From JAGVSV01 sp040766135 (GTDB lineage Bacteria; Bacillota; Clostridia; Christensenellales; Aristaeellaceae), in assembly GCA_040766135.1 (NCBI GenBank), contig JAXGRA010000003.1, positions 62,001 to 126,000 of the forward strand: a stretch of DNA of 64,000 nt, in the 5' to 3' direction. Numbering within the stretch: the stretch's first letter is position 1; the number at the start of each line of letters is the position of its first letter. Shown in pieces: positions 36,381-46,900 of the stretch. A program made the position numbers and the translations under genes. A model generated the notes under the pieces. It ran no database searches and had not been told where the DNA came from. It saw only the letters and a list, made by a program, of their open reading frames with translations.

Positions 36381-36440
36381 GCGTGCTCCCAAATGGTACG
36401 CGCCCGCGCCGCCTGAAACACGGCGCGGGCATGAATATGG

Positions 36441-37259
36441 TTATTTGCTTTCCTGCAGCAGCAGGCCGTTGATTTCGTAGGCTTCATCCACCCATTTTTC
36501 AAACGTGCCGTCGGCCAGCACTTTTTCAAGGTAGGCATTGATGGCCTCTAAGAACGAAGCATTGTCTTCGGACTTAGCCACGGCGATGCCCACGCCGGCG
36601 GTGCTGTACGCCACCGGAATCTCGGAGATAACGATGTTCGGGTTCACCTTGGCATAGGAAGCCGCCACGCTGTCGGCCAAGATGACGCCTTCCACGTTGC
36701 CCATGGCCAGCTCCATGATCAGCGTGGGGATGGAATCCAGCTGCATGGCTTCAGACGCGGGGAACTGCTCGGCGGCCAGCTCCACCTGCAGCGCGCCCAT
36801 CTGCACGCCCAACTTCTGGCCGTTGATGCTCTCCACCGTCTTGTAGGTGTCGGCCTTGTCCTTGTGCACCAGCATCACCTGCTTGCCAAAGAAGAACGGC
36901 GTGGAAAAGTCCACCAGTTCCACGCGGTCAGGCTTCATAACCATACCGGAGATGATCACGTCAATGCTGCCTGCGCGCAGCTCGGTGATCAGGCCGCTGA
37001 ACGCCTGATCTACCGGCACAAACTCAACGCCCAACTCCGCAGCCAGCCCCTCAGCCAGCTTCATTTCAAAACCTTCCAATTTTTGCTCCTTGGTGACCGG
37101 ATCGTCATACCAGAACTCAAACGGCGGGAAGTTAATCGACGTCCCCACCAGCAATTTACCCGACGCTTTCACATCGGCCAGCTTGTCCGCCATGGCGATC
37201 GCCGGCAGCATCAGCGCCAGCGCCAAAATCAGGGCCACCCACAATTTCATCCGCTTCAT
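36441..37259 (-). CDS. Polar amino acid ABC importer binding protein
   Basis: A 272-residue family 3 solute-binding protein. A signal peptide (about 1-21) ends at Ala-Met-Ala. The signature GKLLVGTSINFPPFEF and, later, GFEMKLAEGLAAELGVEF and GSIDVIISGM are typical; no lipobox cysteine is seen. ATG 37259 is chosen because AGGAGGG lies 8 bases upstream, while an ATG at 37265 is too close to it. First gene of the operon with permease, ATPase and M20 peptidase. IS copy C lies about 200 bp upstream and leaves the likely promoter intact. Confidence 0.9.
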   Translation of the reverse strand: MKRMKLWVALILALALMLPAIAMADKLADVKASGKLLVGTSINFPPFEFWYDDPVTKEQKLEGFEMKLAEGLAAELGVEFVPVDQAFSGLITELRAGSIDVIISGMVMKPDRVELVDFSTPFFFGKQVMLVHKDKADTYKTVESINGQKLGVQMGALQVELAAEQFPASEAMQLDSIPTLIMELAMGNVEGVILADSVAASYAKVNPNIVISEIPVAYSTAGVGIAVAKSEDNASFLEAINAYLEKVLADGTFEKWVDEAYEINGLLLQESK

Positions 37260-37289
37260 GTCCATACCCTCCTCGTGAATATGGATGCA

Positions 37290-37318
37290 AGATAGCGCAT
37301 AACAATACAGGTTGTCAA
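37290..37318 (-). promoter_or_regulatory. Promoter of the amino acid importer operon
   Basis: On the minus strand TTGACA (37318-37313), a 17-bp spacer and CTATCT (37295-37290), about 30 bp before the start of the binding-protein gene. Confidence 0.5.
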
Positions 37319-37460
37319 CCCCTCTTCCCGAAAACTTTTGAAAAACATTGTTGCGGCTATACGGATATTAAAGCTGTGTTTGACAACACCTTTTCCGTCC
37401 AATATAATGCAGCTAATACATTGTATCCATTGTGCGATACAAGCCATATTTTGCAAACCC

Positions 37461-39085
37461 CGCGGTGCCTCAAGTCAATATGAGCGCGAAAGTTGTAACG
37501 ATGCCTCACATAAAATGAGCGCGAAAGTGAGGTAGGGAGCGCAGGAAAATTCTTCGGGGATGGATAGGGAGAGGCCGCCATGATAGGCTCTCTGCCGGGG
37601 CAGCCTACGATAGGGCTGACCCTTACGCTGACCGGCATGGCGGCAGAGGCTCCCTGTCCATCCGGAAAGAAGAAATTTCCGGCATACGCACACAACGTTC
37701 CCTTCACCTCCTGACCGTGTCTGCATATGTTATGGCACAATGCGTATCCCACCCATTTGTTTGTTCAGTCGTTTTTCTTTAGCGAGTTCTGCTGCCAGCA
37801 CCAAATCATCGGTCTTGGATTTGGCTAAGTCTGACAAGATGCATTGCAGACGGACAATATCGCGTGTCAGTTCGGCGGGATTGATAGAATCTCTGTACGC
37901 GATAAGCTCCTGCGCCTGTTGGGGAGATAGTATCTGCGCATCCAGCAACCGCTCCAGTGGTGTTTTCGGTTCATCATAGATGCGCTTACGCCTGCCGACT
38001 GCATCCGTTTTCCAGCCTATGGGCTTCCGGGTGGCGGTAAAGTAATTCGTTTTCAGGCAGACCAACCGCCACAACTCCGCCAATGTTTCGCGTTCCTCTT
38101 GGGTATCATAGCGGAAGTAGAAACCATATCGGCGCACGATGTGATTGTTCTTGGACTCCACATGCGCCTGATCATTTTTCCTGTAGGGACGAGCGCGAGT
38201 AAAGAAGATATCTTTTTCTGTCGCCCAGTTGAGCACATCGTAGTTAATCAATTCGCTTCCGTTATCGCAGTCCAACCCCTCCACCTGGTAAGGGATGGCG
38301 TCCAATGCTGCATCCAGTCCCTTGCGGATATGGACATGTGCGTTGTTACGCAGCACTTCCAGATGAACCCAACCAACGATTACATCTGTCATGACCAGAG
38401 ATCGGGCAAACTCTCCTTTCAGCGTGGGCCCACAGTGCGCCACTGTATCTACCTCAAAGAACCCCGGTTCAGGCGGCATCTCATCTCCAGCCTTGCGAAT
38501 CTGGATACTGTTCCTGAGCAGAACACCCGGCTTGGTGGTACTGATTCCTTTCAAACGTAAACGTTCACGCTCTTCTTTCAGGTAGCGGTCTACGGTTGCC
38601 GCACTCATTTGCAGCAATTCCTGCTTCACCTCCTCAGACCATCCATGTTCGTTTAACACCAGTTCTCCATGTGCCTCCAGCGAAGCAATCCATTGCGGCA
38701 AATCGGCTACCAGATACTTCCCACAGGGCTGATACATGACGCGCCACAACCAGACCAGTTTCTCCTTGGCTGCTGGACTATATTTGGTTGCTCGGTTTCG
38801 TCTGCGATCCATGCGCGGCACATGCTTGTTGCCCAGTGTAGGCGAGGTGAGATACCGCCTGGCTGTCGACCTGCCTAAGTTTGTACTCTGGCAGAAAGTA
38901 TCTAGGATGCTGCCTTTCTCCTTTTTGCTGCCTCGTTGATACGATCCCTTTAGTTGCTTGGTGACCTCAATTCTTGTCGCCATTGATACTTTCCCTTTCA
39001 TTCAATCAGCATACTACTCTTTTCGCGCTCATTCTTATTTGAGGCACCACTGTCGCTTCGCGCTCATTTTATATAAGGTACGCCG
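37461..39085 (-). mobile_element. Insertion sequence copy C (1625 bp), inverted relative to copies A and B
   Basis: Same termini, paired GAGCGCGAA end sites, transposase and 3' inverted repeat (37542-37680) as copies A and B. It is flanked by ACCC on both sides (37457-37460, 39086-39089). It lies between the amino acid importer and an AT-rich three-gene group. Together with copy B it encloses about 33 kb in inverted orientation. Confidence 0.85.
37730..38983 (-). CDS. Transposase with integrase-type D,D35E core (IS copy C)
   Basis: A 417-residue protein almost identical to that of copy B (Ser near residue 19, Gln and Met in the C-terminal part), with one clear difference, Asp for Glu after ATEK before the IFF segment. 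The catalytic D179, D240 and E276 are intact and the frame is open, so it is probably functional. The start is chosen at the ATG preceded by AAAGGG, as for the other copies. Confidence 0.9.
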   Translation of the reverse strand: MATRIEVTKQLKGSYQRGSKKEKGSILDTFCQSTNLGRSTARRYLTSPTLGNKHVPRMDRRRNRATKYSPAAKEKLVWLWRVMYQPCGKYLVADLPQWIASLEAHGELVLNEHGWSEEVKQELLQMSAATVDRYLKEERERLRLKGISTTKPGVLLRNSIQIRKAGDEMPPEPGFFEVDTVAHCGPTLKGEFARSLVMTDVIVGWVHLEVLRNNAHVHIRKGLDAALDAIPYQVEGLDCDNGSELINYDVLNWATEKDIFFTRARPYRKNDQAHVESKNNHIVRRYGFYFRYDTQEERETLAELWRLVCLKTNYFTATRKPIGWKTDAVGRRKRIYDEPKTPLERLLDAQILSPQQAQELIAYRDSINPAELTRDIVRLQCILSDLAKSKTDDLVLAAELAKEKRLNKQMGGIRIVP

Positions 39086-39216
39086 ACCCTTTCTTTTATA
39101 TTGGCAATGGGCATATAATGGTAAACAGAAATCAGAAACAATGACTCTTGCAGCCAATCGCCGCAAGCGCAGGGTGTTGGTGCGGATGAGAGCATCAACA
39201 ACAGGGAGGATTATAA

Positions 39217-40254
39217 ATGCTTGAGAACGATAAAATTATCGCCTTGCGAATGGAGCGGCAACACCTCACCTGCAAAGCCAACGAAGCCGAGTACATAAAT
39301 CTTTATCGTGATACTCAACTGGGACAGAATGTTTATTGGAATGGTTTTGGCAATCCGCCAACACTAACCTATCGGGCGGATTTTAACGATATGGAGTTTT
39401 ACCGTGAGCGGCAAAGAGCCCGCACGCTAATAAAAGGTCGGTTTACGGGAGGCAATCTCGGCTGGATTGTGCCGGATGATATTGAGGTGTTTGCTTGTGC
39501 GTTTCAAAAGCCGCTCGACAATCCCACCGAGCGGCAGACGGTGTTACTCACGCTCATAGAGCGTCAGGGGCCGCTGAACATCCAGCAGATGAAAGAGGAG
39601 ACGGGAATGCTCGTCAAAGAAATCACTCCCGCACTCCATCGCTTGCAGGAGGCATTCCTGCTTTACGAAGACCAGAACGATGGCGAATGGGATCGAGGCT
39701 GGGTGCGCTTTAGCGAGATGTTCCCCGATGCAAATTTGACGAAGTACACGCGTGTGCAAGCGATAAAGGTTTTGCTGCAGCGGTTTGCTTATCGCCATGT
39801 GCTATTTGACGTGGACATGGCGCGGTCGTATTTCAAGCTGTCCGTGAAGGACATCAAGGCGGCAATCACCGGGCTTGTCACGGAGGGCGTCTTGGTTGAG
39901 GTAGATGGCGGCTACATACTCGCTACAGATGCGGGCGCACTGCCGCAGGGAGAAGTTCCAAAAGCCATATGTGCTATGCATCGTAACGATTTTCTGGTCA
40001 AGTCAAATGAACATTGGCTGAAAGAAAAGTGGTCGCATAGTTACCCGGACACGCTTTACTATCTTTTGGTTGACGGCAAATTTCATGGTGCGGTCGTCGG
40101 TAAATTCCGGTACACGCCGGAATTTGAAGATGTGCTGCTCGACTTGCCAACCGAGGAAGCGACCACAAGAAAAGATGAAGTGTTAGCGGCCATACACGAA
40201 ATCTGCCCGTGGGCACAGCCGCCAAGACGTTACCAAGGGAGTGAATTCGTATGA
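39217..40254 (+). CDS. Winged-helix protein, possibly AlkZ/YcaQ-like DNA glycosylase relative
   Basis: A 345-residue soluble protein. The central part (about 100-230) reads as successive winged-helix units: TERQTVLLTLIERQGPLN, then RVQAIKVLLQRFAYRHVLFD and VKDIKAAITGLVTEGVLVEV. This spacing and style resemble the HTH_42/AlkZ family, which excises crosslinked or alkylated bases, but the N-terminal Gln-Ile-Asp-type motif of true AlkZ is not obvious. GGGAGG precedes the ATG. It overlaps the following VOC gene by 4 bp. Function uncertain; it could also be a DNA-binding regulator. Confidence 0.45.
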   Translation: MLENDKIIALRMERQHLTCKANEAEYINLYRDTQLGQNVYWNGFGNPPTLTYRADFNDMEFYRERQRARTLIKGRFTGGNLGWIVPDDIEVFACAFQKPLDNPTERQTVLLTLIERQGPLNIQQMKEETGMLVKEITPALHRLQEAFLLYEDQNDGEWDRGWVRFSEMFPDANLTKYTRVQAIKVLLQRFAYRHVLFDVDMARSYFKLSVKDIKAAITGLVTEGVLVEVDGGYILATDAGALPQGEVPKAICAMHRNDFLVKSNEHWLKEKWSHSYPDTLYYLLVDGKFHGAVVGKFRYTPEFEDVLLDLPTEEATTRKDEVLAAIHEICPWAQPPRRYQGSEFV

Positions 40255-40625
40255 GAGCGAAATTTATGGCGTACATAAATAACACAATGGAAGCGCTGGA
40301 TTTTTACTGTAAAGCATTCCATGCCACGGCGCAGAATGTTTTCAAAAATGCAGATGACGATGATTATTACGCTCATGCTGAAATTGTCATTGGAAAACAA
40401 GCTGTTTTGGGTATTAGCGAAAGGGCTCATTATGACACGGAGTTCACAAGCGGAAATTCCATGCAGTTTTGGCTACTGTTTGACGATGAACAGCAGTTGA
40501 AATCGGCTTTTGATGTCTTGAAGGAAGATGCCCAGGTGCATTGTCCACCATCTCCGGGCGGCTGGTGTACCGTTTTGGCGGACATTACAGACAAATACGG
40601 CATCCGTTGGCTAATGTCATATTAA
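40251..40625 (+). CDS. VOC superfamily protein (PhnB-like)
   Basis: A 124-residue protein with the paired beta-alpha-beta-beta-beta layout of the VOC/glyoxalase superfamily in the PhnB-like form: FYCKAFHATAQ near 20, AHAEIVIGKQAVLGIS near 40-58, a DEQQLKSAFDVLKEDA helix and a final DKYGIRWLMSY. Such proteins include metal enzymes and drug-binding resistance proteins; the ligand here is unknown. It starts inside the stop of the previous gene (ATGA) and is followed 19 bp later by a DUF3795 gene. Confidence 0.75.
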   Translation: MRAKFMAYINNTMEALDFYCKAFHATAQNVFKNADDDDYYAHAEIVIGKQAVLGISERAHYDTEFTSGNSMQFWLLFDDEQQLKSAFDVLKEDAQVHCPPSPGGWCTVLADITDKYGIRWLMSY

Positions 40626-40644
40626 ATACGGAGGAGAAATTTAT

Positions 40645-40923
40645 ATGAACTTATCATCGTGCGGCATTGATTGTGATGCCTGTAAATTTAAAGTTGAAGC
40701 TGGCTGTACCGGCTGTCGCGCCATCAAAGGCAAGCCCTTCTGGGCGGGAGAAAGTATCTGCGACCTATATGCTTGTGCCGATGGCAAAAGTCTGCACGAC
40801 TGCGGCAAATGCGGCGATTTCCCCTGCGGTATGCTGAAGGAATGGGCAAACGGCACAGATGACACCACCGGTCTGCCGGAGGACGGACAGCGCATCAAAA
40901 ATCTGCAAGCACGTAAGGAATAA
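40645..40923 (+). CDS. DUF3795 cysteine-rich small protein
   Basis: A 92-residue protein with many cysteines: CGIDCDAC, GCTGCRA, CDLYAC and CGKCGDFPC. This matches DUF3795, proteins of unknown function thought to bind zinc or an iron-sulfur cluster. GGAGGAG lies upstream. Third gene of the small AT-rich operon next to IS copy C. Confidence 0.8.
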   Translation: MNLSSCGIDCDACKFKVEAGCTGCRAIKGKPFWAGESICDLYACADGKSLHDCGKCGDFPCGMLKEWANGTDDTTGLPEDGQRIKNLQARKE

Positions 40924-41017
40924 ACCCGCAATTTGGGTCGATACACGCTGTGATCATCTGGATAAAGTGAAAGGGCTTTTGACGATTTCAGGGGTTTTCC
41001 TTGCAGCGGCCACCACT

Positions 41018-43165
41018 TTACAACCCCTTCAATGTATCCGCAATATGCAGCGTCTTTAACTGCCTGCTGCTGACGGACAGCGTCAGCCAGGAAATCAGAA
41101 ACGATGCGGGGATAACGGCCAGCACGGTGCCCCAGGCGGGGACAAACGGCAGGCCGGTGGCCAGCAGGCGGTGCATGGCATAGGCGCACAGCAGCCCCAG
41201 CGGGATGCCTAACATGCAGGTGGTCAGCGCGTACAGCACGCTTTCCAGCCGCAGCGTGCGCATCACGCCCGGCGGCGTCATGCCGGTGGAGCGCAGCAGC
41301 GCAAACTGCCGCCTGCGCAGCGCCACGCTGGTGGACAGCGTGCTGACCACGCTGGTGATGGCAATCATCGTGAGCATCGCGATAAAACCGTATACGAACA
41401 GCTTGACCACTAAAATGAGCCGTGCGGCCAGGCTTTGATTGGCGGCCGCGTCCTGTACATAGCCGTCATGCAGCGTGCCGGCCAGCGCGTGCTGGTCGAT
41501 CAGCTCCTGGGCCTGGCGTGCAAATTCGGCATGCGCCGGGGTAGAAAGGCTGTATTCCATGCTGATGCGCTCCCGCGCGGCATTTTCCCCCAGCACGGCG
41601 ATGAGCTGCTGGTGCACATGGTCAAAATGCGTGTCGGGCAGCACCAGCACCACGCCCGGCGGCAGCGGGATGCCCGCAGGATTATCGGCCTGCGCCACAA
41701 CAGTGAGGTGCGCAAAGGGTTTTTCCGGCTTTGGCTCCTCGTGCCACGGCTCGTAGGGCATCAGCGGCAGGGCCAGGGGCAGCGGGGCTTGTGTGTCGCC
41801 ATCGTCAAACATCGGCATTCCCTGCGCGTTGCACAGAAGTGCGCTGGGCTTGGGGGCATCCAGCACGCTATCGGCCTGCACGCCGTTGGCAGCGGCATAT
41901 ATGCGCAGCGTTTCGGGCGGCAGGGATACCAGCATCACAGGCCAGCGCGAGCCTTCCTGCACCTCGGCTTCTAAGCTCATGCTTAACATGCGCGCAACTG
42001 GCCCCTCGGCATATTGGCTGACCAGCGCATCCATTTGGGTCAGCACCGCGCTGCCTGCACCGCTTAACGTAATGTGCAGGTCATAGGCGCCAGCACTTTC
42101 GCCGTCGCCATCCGCGCGCTGCGCAAGCGCGGCAAACGAGGTAACCGATATAAACAGCACGCTGGCCGCCGTCAGCGACAAAATGCCGGTCAGATACTTG
42201 CGGCGGTTGCGGCGCATGGTGCGCGCAGCCAGCACGCCCTCCACGCCCAACAGGCGCTGCACCCACCTCGGCGTGCGCACATCGCGCGGGCGCACCCGCA
42301 CCTGTTGCAGTTCGTGCACGGCCTGCAGCGGGGCCACCCGCGCCGCGCGTGCAGCCGGGCGCAGCGCGCTTATCAGCACCGTGCCCAGCGCCACCAGCCC
42401 CGGCACCCACACCAGCCGCCAGGACAGCGCAGGCCGCAGCGACACCTCCGTCAGCCCCGAAAAGGCATCGCCCAATATCATCCGCACCACGGCCAGCACG
42501 CCCCATTGCAGCAGCACGCCCGCAACAATGCCAAGCGGGATGCCCACCAGCGACAGCAGCCACGCCTCCACCAGCACGCTGGCGTATATCTGCCGCGCCG
42601 TGGCGCCTGCGGAGCGCAGCAGGCCAAAGCGCTGCGTGCGCTCGGACAGCGAAATGGAAAAGCCGTTGGCGATGACCACCACCGCGCACACCACCACCAC
42701 GCCCATCAAAAACCGCGTCATGTGCATAAACCCCTCGCCCATGGGGACTGCGCCCGGCGCTTCCAGCGCGATCAGCTCGCGGTTAAAATCCACATCCACA
42801 TCGGCCCATACAAGCGCCAGCGCAGCCAGCGGCGCTGATTTCAACACGGCCTCGGGGTCGGCCAGCGCCTCGCGCCGAAAGCGCACGAACAGCACGCCGG
42901 GCGCGTCCTGCTGCGTCCACGTTTCCTGCACGGCGGCCAGCTCGCCCACCAGCAGCTGCTGAACGCCGTTCAGGCCCTCTACCTTCACATGCTGCCGCCC
43001 GTTTTGTTCCATCACCTGCCGCAGCATGGCATCCTCGGCACTCTGCAAAAAGCCCACAATGGCGGTCAGCATCGCTGCCGACAGCGCGATGGCCAGCACC
43101 GCCATCGCCGTGCGCCCGGGGAAGGCCTTGAGCAGCCGCGCGGTCAGCCGCGCAATCAGGCGCAT
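41018..43165 (-). CDS. ABC transporter permease, FtsX/MacB type
   Basis: A 715-residue permease with an N-terminal helix (about 18-38), a first extracytoplasmic region, a three-helix FtsX block around 150-265 ([19 protein letters not shown]), another helix near 325, a second extracytoplasmic region and a final three-helix block ([18 protein letters not shown], then near 640-700). The double FtsX layout fits lipoprotein- or peptide-exporting permeases of Bacillota. Its start overlaps the ATPase stop by one base. The substrate is unknown and no two-component pair is adjacent. Confidence 0.85.
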   Translation of the reverse strand: MRLIARLTARLLKAFPGRTAMAVLAIALSAAMLTAIVGFLQSAEDAMLRQVMEQNGRQHVKVEGLNGVQQLLVGELAAVQETWTQQDAPGVLFVRFRREALADPEAVLKSAPLAALALVWADVDVDFNRELIALEAPGAVPMGEGFMHMTRFLMGVVVVCAVVVIANGFSISLSERTQRFGLLRSAGATARQIYASVLVEAWLLSLVGIPLGIVAGVLLQWGVLAVVRMILGDAFSGLTEVSLRPALSWRLVWVPGLVALGTVLISALRPAARAARVAPLQAVHELQQVRVRPRDVRTPRWVQRLLGVEGVLAARTMRRNRRKYLTGILSLTAASVLFISVTSFAALAQRADGDGESAGAYDLHITLSGAGSAVLTQMDALVSQYAEGPVARMLSMSLEAEVQEGSRWPVMLVSLPPETLRIYAAANGVQADSVLDAPKPSALLCNAQGMPMFDDGDTQAPLPLALPLMPYEPWHEEPKPEKPFAHLTVVAQADNPAGIPLPPGVVLVLPDTHFDHVHQQLIAVLGENAARERISMEYSLSTPAHAEFARQAQELIDQHALAGTLHDGYVQDAAANQSLAARLILVVKLFVYGFIAMLTMIAITSVVSTLSTSVALRRRQFALLRSTGMTPPGVMRTLRLESVLYALTTCMLGIPLGLLCAYAMHRLLATGLPFVPAWGTVLAVIPASFLISWLTLSVSSRQLKTLHIADTLKGL

Positions 43166-43857
43166 CAGGCGTTGCCCTCCGCGTGCATTTGGTCATCCAC
43201 AATGCGGCCGTCCTCGATGGTCAGCACGCGGTCGGCCTGGCGGGCGATGCGCTCATCGTGCGTGATGAGCACCAGCGTCTGCCCCATGTCGCGGTTGGCT
43301 AAGCGCAGCAGCTGCATCACCTCGTGTCCGTTGCGGGTGTCTAAGTTGCCGGTGGGCTCATCGGCCAGCACCAGCGCCGGGCGGTTGACCAGCGCGCGGG
43401 CAATGGCCACCCGCTGCTGCTGCCCGCCGGACAGCTGGCTGGGCAGATGCCTGCGCCGGTCGCTTAAGCCCGTGGCCGCCAGCAGTTCTTCCAGTTGCTG
43501 CTGATCGCCGACCTTTCCGTCCAGCAGCTGCGGCAGCAGGATGTTTTCCTCCACCGTCAGCTCCGGCACCAAGTTAAAAAACTGATAGATCAGCCCGATG
43601 CGGCGGCGGCGGAACACCGTCAGCTCGGTTTCGGACAGCGTATATAAATCCGTTCCATCTATGATGACCCGCCCGGCATCGGGCTTGTCCACCCCGCCCA
43701 GCAAATGCAGCAGCGTGGACTTGCCCGAACCGGACGACCCCATCACCGCCACAAACGCGCCCTGGTCAATGGTCAGGCTCACATCGTTGAGCGCCACCAC
43801 CCGCGCCTCGCCCTGCCCATACTGCCTGCGCAGGTTGTCCACCTGAATAAAAGCCAT
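43165..43857 (-). CDS. ABC transporter ATPase, LolD/MacB type
   Basis: A 230-residue ATPase: Walker [13 protein letters not shown] loop [14 protein letters not shown], signature [12 protein letters not shown], Walker [13 protein letters not shown], switch His in ITHDERI. It is paired with the FtsX-type permease downstream with a one-base overlap. GAGGGG precedes the ATG. The pair probably exports or extracts a lipophilic peptide or lipoprotein. Confidence 0.92.
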   Translation of the reverse strand: MAFIQVDNLRRQYGQGEARVVALNDVSLTIDQGAFVAVMGSSGSGKSTLLHLLGGVDKPDAGRVIIDGTDLYTLSETELTVFRRRRIGLIYQFFNLVPELTVEENILLPQLLDGKVGDQQQLEELLAATGLSDRRRHLPSQLSGGQQQRVAIARALVNRPALVLADEPTGNLDTRNGHEVMQLLRLANRDMGQTLVLITHDERIARQADRVLTIEDGRIVDDQMHAEGNA

Positions 43858-43982
43858 CGTTCCCCTCCTGTCAATTTATGCATTGTACATCGCGGGTAGG
43901 ACAGCGTCAAAATGTGCGCAACAGCAGGCTATATGGTAAAATAACGCCATCCAATGCGTACAACCCAACAGGAAGGATAAAC

Positions 43983-46900
43983 ATGACCCAATGGACACCG
44001 GCGCAGCAAAGCGCCATTCATGCAGATAACCGCGATATCCTGGTCAGCGCGGCGGCGGGCTCGGGCAAGACGTCGGTACTGATTGAGCGCATCATGGAAA
44101 AGCTGCGCCAGGGCATGAGCATTGAGCGCATGCTGATCATCACGTTCACACGCGCGGCCTCGGCCGAGATGCGCGAGCGCCTGGAAAAAGCCATCGCCAA
44201 AGAGGCCGGGCACAGCGCGCACCTGCGGCAGCAGTATGCGCTGCTGTCCAACGCCGATATCAGCACGCTGCACACCTATTGCTCCAAGATCATCAAGCGG
44301 CATTTCCAGGCCGCAGGCGTAGACCCCATGTCCCGCGTGGACGACACCGGGCAGGCCGCGCGGCTGCTGGACGAGGCCGTGGACAGCACCATCACCGAGC
44401 TGTATGAATCGCCGGGCGCGGACGGGCAGGCGCTGATCGACCACTACCCGGACAAGGATATTGAGGCCATGCTGCGGCGGCTGTACACCTTTTTGCTGTC
44501 GCAGGACGACCCGTGGACATGGCTGCACGCGCAGCAGGAGCTGCCCACCGCGGACACCCTGCACGACCATATCTGGTATCAGGTAACGCTACACGAGGCG
44601 CGGCAGCTGCTGTCCGGCGCGCAGCAATTGATCGCCGAATGCGTGGACATCGCGCAGTCCCCCGGCGGCCCGGCGCGGTACCTGAACAACGCCACGCTGG
44701 ACGGCGAAATGGCCGATATCTTAGCCGAGGCGCTGGACGGCACGGGCCGCCTGCCCGAGGGCGTCGACCCGGTGTTCAGCGACCTGTCGCGCGCAAAGGC
44801 CGCCGAGGACGAGCAGCCGGAGCTGGTGGCCGCCTTTAAGGCGCGGCGCGACAGCGTCAAAAAGATGCTGCTGGAGGTATGCGCCATGCTGCCCGCCAGC
44901 AGGGAGCAATGCCAGCTGTGGATTGATCAGATGGCCTTTACGCTGCCCCCCCTGCGCGCGCTGTGCAAAACGGTGGAGCAGCTGCACCAGGCCTATACGC
45001 ACCTGAAGCGCCGCCGCACGCTGTGGGACTTTAACGATCTGGAGCATCTGGCGCTGCAGGCGCTTAAAAACCCGCTGGCCGCGCGCGACGTGGCGGAATC
45101 CTTGGACGCAGTGTTTGTGGACGAATATCAGGACATCTCCCGCATCCAGGAGGCCATCATCCTGCGCATCCGCGAGCAGGCCGACCTGTTCATGGTGGGC
45201 GATGTCAAGCAAAGCATCTACCGCTTCCGCCTGGCCGATCCGGGGCTGTTTTTGCACAAATATGAGCAGTTTGAAAAAGACCGCCACGCCCCGCGTCGGC
45301 TGATCGTATTAAGCCAGAACTTCCGCAGCCGCACCAACATCCTGCGCGCGGTCAACCGCGTGTTTGAGGGCGCCATGCGCCGGGATGTGACGGAGATAGA
45401 CTACGACGAGGACGCCGCGCTGCGCCGCGAGCCGGACACCGTAAACGACCCGCCGGTGGAGCTGACCATATTAACCGGCGCGCCGGAGGAGGAGCGCCCG
45501 GCCATCGACGCGCAGGAGGATACCGGCGACGCCGACGAGCCCGAGGTGGGCGGCAGCCTGATCTGGGAAGCGCGCTGGATAGCCGAGCGCATCCGGCAGC
45601 TGGTGGGCACGATGATTCAGGACAAAAACGGCCCGCGCAAGGCCTCGTACCGCGACATGGTCATCCTGATGCGCAGCGTATCCGGGCGCGCCGAGACCGT
45701 GGCCAACATCCTGAAGGATGCGGGCATCCCGGTGTTCAGCGATGCCAGCGCGCAGTACTTTGACCTGCGCGAGGTGGACGATGTGCTCAACATCCTCAAA
45801 ATCCTGGACAACCCCCTGCAGGATGAAGCGCTGATGGCCGCGCTGTGCACGCCGTGCTTTGGCTTTACCTATGAGGATCTGGGGTGGATCCGCGCGGCCT
45901 CGCCGGGGCGGGACGTGCCCTTTTATGTGGCGTTTGACAACCTGATCGCCACCGATGAGCGCATCGCCGCCGCAGCGAAAAAGCTTCAGGACTGGCGCTT
46001 CCGCGCGCAGCACATGTCGGTGGAGGCCTTTTTGCGCTATTTGCTGCGCGTATCGGGCCTGTATGCGCGCGCGGGCGCGCTGCCCGGCGGCGAGCTGCGG
46101 CGCGCCAACCTGCGCCTGCTGTGCGAGCGCGCGATGAACTTGGGCGCTGACATCAGCCTGTCCAAGTTCTTAGCGCGGGTAAGCGATGCGCGCAAGCGGG
46201 ATGATTCGTCCAGCGCTTCGGGCTTAGGCGAAAACGAGGACGTGGTGCGCATCATGACCATCCACAAGTCCAAGGGGTTAGAATTTCCCATCGTGTTCTT
46301 GCCCGGCCTGTCGCGGGCGTTCCGCATGGCCTCGCAGGGCGATACGCTGCTGTGCGACCCGGATTTGGGCCTTTCGCTGCGCCTGCGGGATCAAAAGCTG
46401 CGCCTGACGCATCACACATTTTCCGGGCGCGCGCTGATGTACAAGGCCAACCGCGCTATCCGCAGCGAGGAAGCGCGGCTGCTGTACGTGGCCATGACCC
46501 GCGCCAGGGAGCGCCTGATCATGATGGCGGTGCCGCGCTCGCTGCCCGCGGCTGAAAAACAATGGTCGCTGCCGCAGGGCGATTATGCCGCAGGCAGCGC
46601 GGGCAGCATGATGGACTGGGTGGGCAACGCGCTGTGGCCTGCGCTGTCCCAGCGCAGGGACACGCTGTGGGCGGCGCCCGATCAAAGCGTGTGGGACATC
46701 CGCTGGCGCAGCACCGACAGCTTGTTAAAGCCGCAGCCGCAAACGTCCGCAAAGCGTGTGCCCTGGCCCGACCCGCCCACGACGCCCTCGCCGTTTGTGC
46801 CGCTGCCGCGCTACCGCGTGGCGCTGCAAAAGATATCGGTCACCGCGCTGCTGGAAAGCGCGCGCGCGGGCGACATCGAGGAAGAAACGCCCGAGATCAA

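Noticed and set aside
42074..42962. Long plus-strand frames opposite the FtsX-type permease
   Set aside because: Arg/His/Gln-rich shadows of the permease gene.
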